Shown here one piece after another: positions 60,547-64,000 of a stretch of 64,000 nt of DNA. The notes beneath the pieces were generated by a model that did no database searches, was not told where the DNA came from, and was given only the letters and a program-made list of their open reading frames with translations. The stretch covers positions 17,947 to 81,946 of the forward strand of contig NZ_JACHTF010000019.1 in the NCBI RefSeq assembly GCF_014145325.1, given 5' to 3'. The stretch is from Marilutibacter spongiae. GTDB taxonomy: Bacteria; Pseudomonadota; Gammaproteobacteria; Xanthomonadales; Xanthomonadaceae. Position 1 is the stretch's first letter; each line of letters begins with the position of its first letter. The position numbers and the translations under genes were made by a program.

Positions 60547-61479
60547 ATGACCAGCCCGACCGCGTCCGAAGTGACCGAGCAGACAGAAGCTCAGCCCGCC
60601 GAGGCCGTACACAACACGCCCCCCGTGCCCCCGCAGCAGCAGGAGATGCCGCTGGCGATGGTGCATGGACAGCCGGTCCTGCAAATTCCCCAGGACCTGT
60701 ACATCCCGCCGGATGCGCTGGAAGTCATCCTCGACGCGTTCGAGGGCCCGCTCGACCTGCTGCTGTACCTGATCCGCCGGCAGAACCTGGAGATCCTCGA
60801 CATCCCGGTCGCGGAGATCACCCGGCAGTACGTCGACTACATCCAGGCCATGCACGAGATGCGTTTCGAGCTGGCCGCCGAATACCTGGTGATGGCCGCC
60901 ATCCTGGCCGAGATCAAGTCGCGGATGCTGCTGCCGCGGCCGCCGAGCGAGGAAGGCGAAGAGGAAGACCCGCGCGCCGAACTGGTGCGGCGCCTGCAGG
61001 AGTACGAGCGTTTCAAGAAGGCCGCCGAGGACCTGGACACCCTGCCCCGGCAGGATCGCGACACCGCGCCGGCCGCGGCCTTCGTCCCCGACCGCGCCGC
61101 CGTCCGCGTGCCGCCGCCGGTGGACCTGAAGGAGATGCTGCTGGCGCTGCACGACGTATTCAAGCGCGCCGAGCTGTACACCCAGCACGCGATCAAGCGC
61201 GACGCGCTGAACGTCCGCCAGCGCATGGGCGAACTGCTGGAACGGCTGAACGATGGCCAGTTCTACCGCTTCGAGCAGCTGTTCACCGTCGAGGAAGGCA
61301 AGCTCGGCGTGGTCGTGACCTTCCTGGGCCTGCTGACCCTGGCCAAGGAGCAGCTGATCGACATCGTGCAGGAGGCGCCGCTGGCGCCGATCTACGTGAA
61401 ATCGCTGGCGATCCTGGACGATCCCAGCCAGATCGAGCTGAGCGACGAGTTCGATCGCGACGACGCCCCGACCGGCTGA
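60547..61479 (+). CDS. scpA: Segregation and condensation protein A
   Basis: 310-residue kleisin of the SMC complex. The N-terminal 60 residues are Gln/Pro-rich and disordered ([18 protein letters not shown]); the conserved part begins [31 protein letters not shown] (pattern), the SMC-neck binding helix. The C-terminal winged helix (about 215-290) binds the SMC cap. Start ATG at 60547 with a weak CCACGC upstream; the frame back to 60247 is not supported. It lies 76 bp before scpB. Confidence 0.93.
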   Translation: MTSPTASEVTEQTEAQPAEAVHNTPPVPPQQQEMPLAMVHGQPVLQIPQDLYIPPDALEVILDAFEGPLDLLLYLIRRQNLEILDIPVAEITRQYVDYIQAMHEMRFELAAEYLVMAAILAEIKSRMLLPRPPSEEGEEEDPRAELVRRLQEYERFKKAAEDLDTLPRQDRDTAPAAAFVPDRAAVRVPPPVDLKEMLLALHDVFKRAELYTQHAIKRDALNVRQRMGELLERLNDGQFYRFEQLFTVEEGKLGVVVTFLGLLTLAKEQLIDIVQEAPLAPIYVKSLAILDDPSQIELSDEFDRDDAPTG

Positions 61480-61555
61480 GGCGGCCCGCCCGCCCCAGCC
61501 CCACCGCGCGACGGCCACCGCCGTCGACCACGAGAACCGCAGACAGACGCATTCC

Positions 61556-62509
61556 ATGGATCAATCGCTGGACCAATCGCTCATCAACCGGATCGTCGAA
61601 GCGGCGCTGCTCGCGGCGCACCAGCCGCTGACCCTCGCCCAGTTGCACGCGCTGTTCCCCGAGGACCAGCCGGCCCCGGCGGGCAGCGTCGAACAGGCGA
61701 TCGAGACCCTGCAGGCCGGCTGCGCCGAACGCGGCGTGGAACTGGTCGAGCTGGCGTCGGGCTTCCGCTTCCAGGTCAAGGGCGACGTCCACGCCTGGGT
61801 CGCCCGGCTCTGGACCGAGCGCCAGACCCGTTACACCCGCGCCACGCTCGAGACCCTGGCGTTGATCGCCTATCGCCAGCCGATCACCCGCGGCGAGATC
61901 GAGCAGGTCCGCGGCGTGGCGGTCAACAGCAACATCATCAAGGCGCTTGAAGAGCGCGAATGGATCCGCGTGGTCGGCCATCGCGACGTCCCGGGCAAGC
62001 CGGCGCTGTTCGGCACCACCAAGGCCTTCCTGGACTACTTCGGCCTCAAGCGCCTGGACGAGTTGCCGCCGCTGTCGGAGCTCAAGGAGATCGGCGAGCT
62101 GGAGCCGCAGTTCAAGTTCGACGGCGATGCTGGCGACAAGCCCGCCCCGGCGGCCGACGCCGCGATCGAAGCCGGCGGCCTCGGCGCGGGCACCGCGCAG
62201 GCCGCCAACGATGCCGACGGCGACGCGCAGGACACGCGCGACGCCGCCGGCGAACACACCCATGACGCGGACGCGGGCGACGACACGTCGACCGCGCCGC
62301 ACCACCCCGAAGCCGCGCCGGGCGAGCGCGCGGCGGACGAGAACGAACAGGGGTCGACGCCCGAAAGCGACGACGCCCCTTCGGCAATCCCGGACGCGGA
62401 CCGGGGCGACGACGTCGACCCCGCGCCCGCTTCCAACGCCGTCGAGACGACGACCGTTCCCGAGTCTGAGGCCGCCTCCGAAGAGGACGCGCCGGAGCAA
62501 TTGAAATGA
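61556..62509 (+). CDS. scpB: Segregation and condensation protein B
   Basis: 317 residues. The first 195 form two winged helices (RIVEAALLAAHQPLTLAQL; SGFRFQVKGDVHAWVARLW; ETLALIAYRQPITRGEIEQVRGV, FLDYFGLKRLDELP), typical of ScpB. The remaining 120 are an acidic, Ala/Asp/Glu-rich disordered tail (EAAPGERAADENEQGSTPES...), longer than usual and specific to this lineage. The stop overlaps the rluB start as ATGA. Confidence 0.93.
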   Translation: MDQSLDQSLINRIVEAALLAAHQPLTLAQLHALFPEDQPAPAGSVEQAIETLQAGCAERGVELVELASGFRFQVKGDVHAWVARLWTERQTRYTRATLETLALIAYRQPITRGEIEQVRGVAVNSNIIKALEEREWIRVVGHRDVPGKPALFGTTKAFLDYFGLKRLDELPPLSELKEIGELEPQFKFDGDAGDKPAPAADAAIEAGGLGAGTAQAANDADGDAQDTRDAAGEHTHDADAGDDTSTAPHHPEAAPGERAADENEQGSTPESDDAPSAIPDADRGDDVDPAPASNAVETTTVPESEAASEEDAPEQLK

Positions 62510-64000
62510 CCCAAGAAAAGAGCCGCAAGCTCACCCTCAAGCGCAGCAGCGAGGACAACGCTGCCGCACCCCGCCTCGAAGAACGCCTGCACAAGGTCCT
62601 GGCCCAGGCCGGACTGGGCTCGCGTCGCGCGCTGGAGCAACGCATCGCCGATGGCCTGGTCAAGGTCAACGGCGAGGTGGCCCAGGTCGGCATGTCGATC
62701 AAGGGCGGCGACAAGATCGAGCTCGACGGGCGCCAGTTCGTCGCCAGCGCGCTGACCGAGCCGTCCCGCGTGCTGATGTACAACAAGCCCGAGGGCGAGG
62801 TCACCACCCGCGAGGATCCCGAGGGCCGCCCGACGATCTTCGAGGCCCTGCCCGCGCTGAAGGGCGCGCGCTGGATCGCCGTCGGACGCCTGGACATCAA
62901 CACCACCGGCCTGCTGCTGCTCACCACCGACGGCGAGCTGGCCAATGCGATGATGCACCCCTCCTTCGAGGTCGAGCGCGAGTACGTGTGCCGCGTGCGC
63001 GCGCCGGAAGGCCAGGAACAGGTCCCCGACAACATCCCCGACCGCCTCAAGCGCGGCGTCGCGCTCGACGACGGTCCGGCGAAGTTCGACGAGGTCGAGC
63101 GCATCGGCGGCACCGACTCGCACGACTGGTTCCGCGTCGTGGTCAAGGAAGGGCGCAACCGCGAAGTGCGGCGCCTGTGGGAATCGCAGGGCTGCCAGGT
63201 CAGCCGCCTCAAGCGCATCCGCTACGGCAAGGCCAGCCTCCCGCGCGAACTGCTGCGCGGCCAGTCGCAGGAGATGGCGGCCGACAAGGTCGAGGCCCTG
63301 CGCAAGGAACTGGGCCTGGAGGACGGCACGCCGTCGGCGCTGACCCTGCAGCCGGTCATCGGCCAGCGCAAGGCGGCCAAGTCGACGATCAACCTGAGCG
63401 GCAACGACCGCTCGCAGGGCTACGTGGGCGGGCCGAGCCGTGCCGACGAGGGCCGCGAACTGCGTCGCTTCGACAACGTCCGCGAGGACCGCGGCCGCGG
63501 CCGCGGGGGCCCGAAGCGCCATGGCGGCCTGACCGTGAGCGGCGAAACCGCCGCCAAGCAGTCGCAGAAGCCCTTCAAGCAGCGCAAGCAGAAAGGGCAG
63601 TCCCTGCCCGAGGGCAGTCCGGCCGCGTTCCGCACCTGGTACGTGCCCGATGGCGTCGAAACCGGGCCCAACGGTCACCGCAATCCCGGTGGCGCGCGCG
63701 GCCCCGGTGCCAAGAAATTCGGCAACAAGCCGCGTCCCGGCGGCGGCGCCGGCAAGCCCCAGGGCGGCAACAAGGGCCAGCGCGCGGCGCATCCCTACGG
63801 CCATCCGGCGGGCGCCGGCATGCATTTCCCCTCCGACCACGCCGGTGGCGGCGCCTCGCCGTATGGCGACAAGCCGCGCGGTAATCGCCCCGCCGGCGCG
63901 CGTCCGCAAGGCGGCCGCGGTCCGGGTGGCGGCGGTGCGCGCGGCCCCGGCGGCAACCGTGGCGGCGGGCGGGGCCCGGGTGGTGGCGCGGGGCGCGGCC
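62506..64000 (+). CDS. rluB: 23S rRNA pseudouridine(2605) synthase (3' end beyond window)
   Basis: Open to the right edge, so partial (498 complete codons in the window). S4 domain (about 25-75, RLEERLHKVLAQAGLGSRRALEQRI), then the RsuA/RluB-type catalytic domain with D130 in GRLDINTTGLLLLTTDGEL and the GRNREVRRLWESQG motif. From about residue 285 the protein becomes a low-complexity Gly/Arg/Pro/Lys tail (RGRGRGGPKR, GGRGPGGGGARGPGGNRGGGRGPGG) that continues past the window. It is coupled to scpB by ATGA. Confidence 0.93.
   Translation, partial: MTQEKSRKLTLKRSSEDNAAAPRLEERLHKVLAQAGLGSRRALEQRIADGLVKVNGEVAQVGMSIKGGDKIELDGRQFVASALTEPSRVLMYNKPEGEVTTREDPEGRPTIFEALPALKGARWIAVGRLDINTTGLLLLTTDGELANAMMHPSFEVEREYVCRVRAPEGQEQVPDNIPDRLKRGVALDDGPAKFDEVERIGGTDSHDWFRVVVKEGRNREVRRLWESQGCQVSRLKRIRYGKASLPRELLRGQSQEMAADKVEALRKELGLEDGTPSALTLQPVIGQRKAAKSTINLSGNDRSQGYVGGPSRADEGRELRRFDNVREDRGRGRGGPKRHGGLTVSGETAAKQSQKPFKQRKQKGQSLPEGSPAAFRTWYVPDGVETGPNGHRNPGGARGPGAKKFGNKPRPGGGAGKPQGGNKGQRAAHPYGHPAGAGMHFPSDHAGGGASPYGDKPRGNRPAGARPQGGRGPGGGGARGPGGNRGGGRGPGGGAGRG

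Overview
The window is a high-GC stretch of chromosome from a gammaproteobacterium, most likely of the family Xanthomonadaceae (Lysobacter, Luteimonas or a close relative). The basis is the combination of a GC-rich, C/G-ending codon pattern, the gene order smc-zipA-ligA-epmA, the short PilH-type regulator, the RoxA and SucA sequences, and dispersed palindromic intergenic repeats of the kind common in xanthomonads. There is no prophage, CRISPR array or complete insertion sequence. Almost all genes are housekeeping; the accessory character lies in the repeats, a GIY-YIG gene and one sigma factor/kinase operon.

Layout. 1-1172: the 3' part of a Sel1-repeat/prolyl-hydroxylase-type protein. 1578-9076: leucine catabolism (leucine dehydrogenase, isovaleryl-CoA dehydrogenase, thiolase, methylcrotonyl-CoA carboxylase beta subunit), interrupted by two paralogous alanine-rich lipoproteins and a 0.98 kb repeat field. 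9130-12305: an HscC-type Hsp70 with an overlapping membrane J-like protein. 12478-13400: bactofilin plus a zinc-ribbon protein. 13401-14546: a second repeat field that ends in tRNA-Ser(TGA), whose 3' end is part of a tandem duplication. 14689-20192: fumC, purB, a VOC protein, RoxA and a GNAT fusion. 20355-26103: the 2-oxoglutarate dehydrogenase complex sucA-sucB-lpdA. 26194-27647: a methyltransferase and a LOG protein. 27648-28635: a third repeat field carrying a GIY-YIG gene between direct repeats. 28636-32291: an AcuI/YhdH reductase, a PilH-type regulator, a CbpA-like J protein, a peroxiredoxin and a GNAT. 32305-39695: pbpC and an alpha-2-macroglobulin lipoprotein (minus strand). 39835-46637: a six-gene operon of ECF sigma factor, small exported protein, membrane Ser/Thr kinase with a C-terminal sensor region, OmpA-like protein and two exported unknowns. 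46713-51458: gyrA, mtnA and a DUF3011 lipoprotein (minus). 51588-59321: smc-zipA-ligA-epmA (minus). 59512-60116: yciI-bolA (minus). 60547-64000: scpA-scpB-rluB (plus; rluB runs off the right edge).

How they work together. The liu-type genes and sucAB-lpdA feed branched-chain carbon and 2-oxoglutarate into the TCA cycle, with fumC nearby. SMC and ScpA/ScpB form the chromosome condensin and are encoded on two opposed units around yciI-bolA. Alpha-2-macroglobulin and PBP1C form the familiar periplasmic defence and repair pair. The best candidate for a poorly described system is the operon at 39835-46637: an ECF sigma factor of the kinase-linked type, its probable transmembrane kinase, and four exported or envelope proteins, three of them without recognisable function. 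The repeats are built from at least three palindromic modules (called A, B and C below) assembled into larger duplicated blocks.
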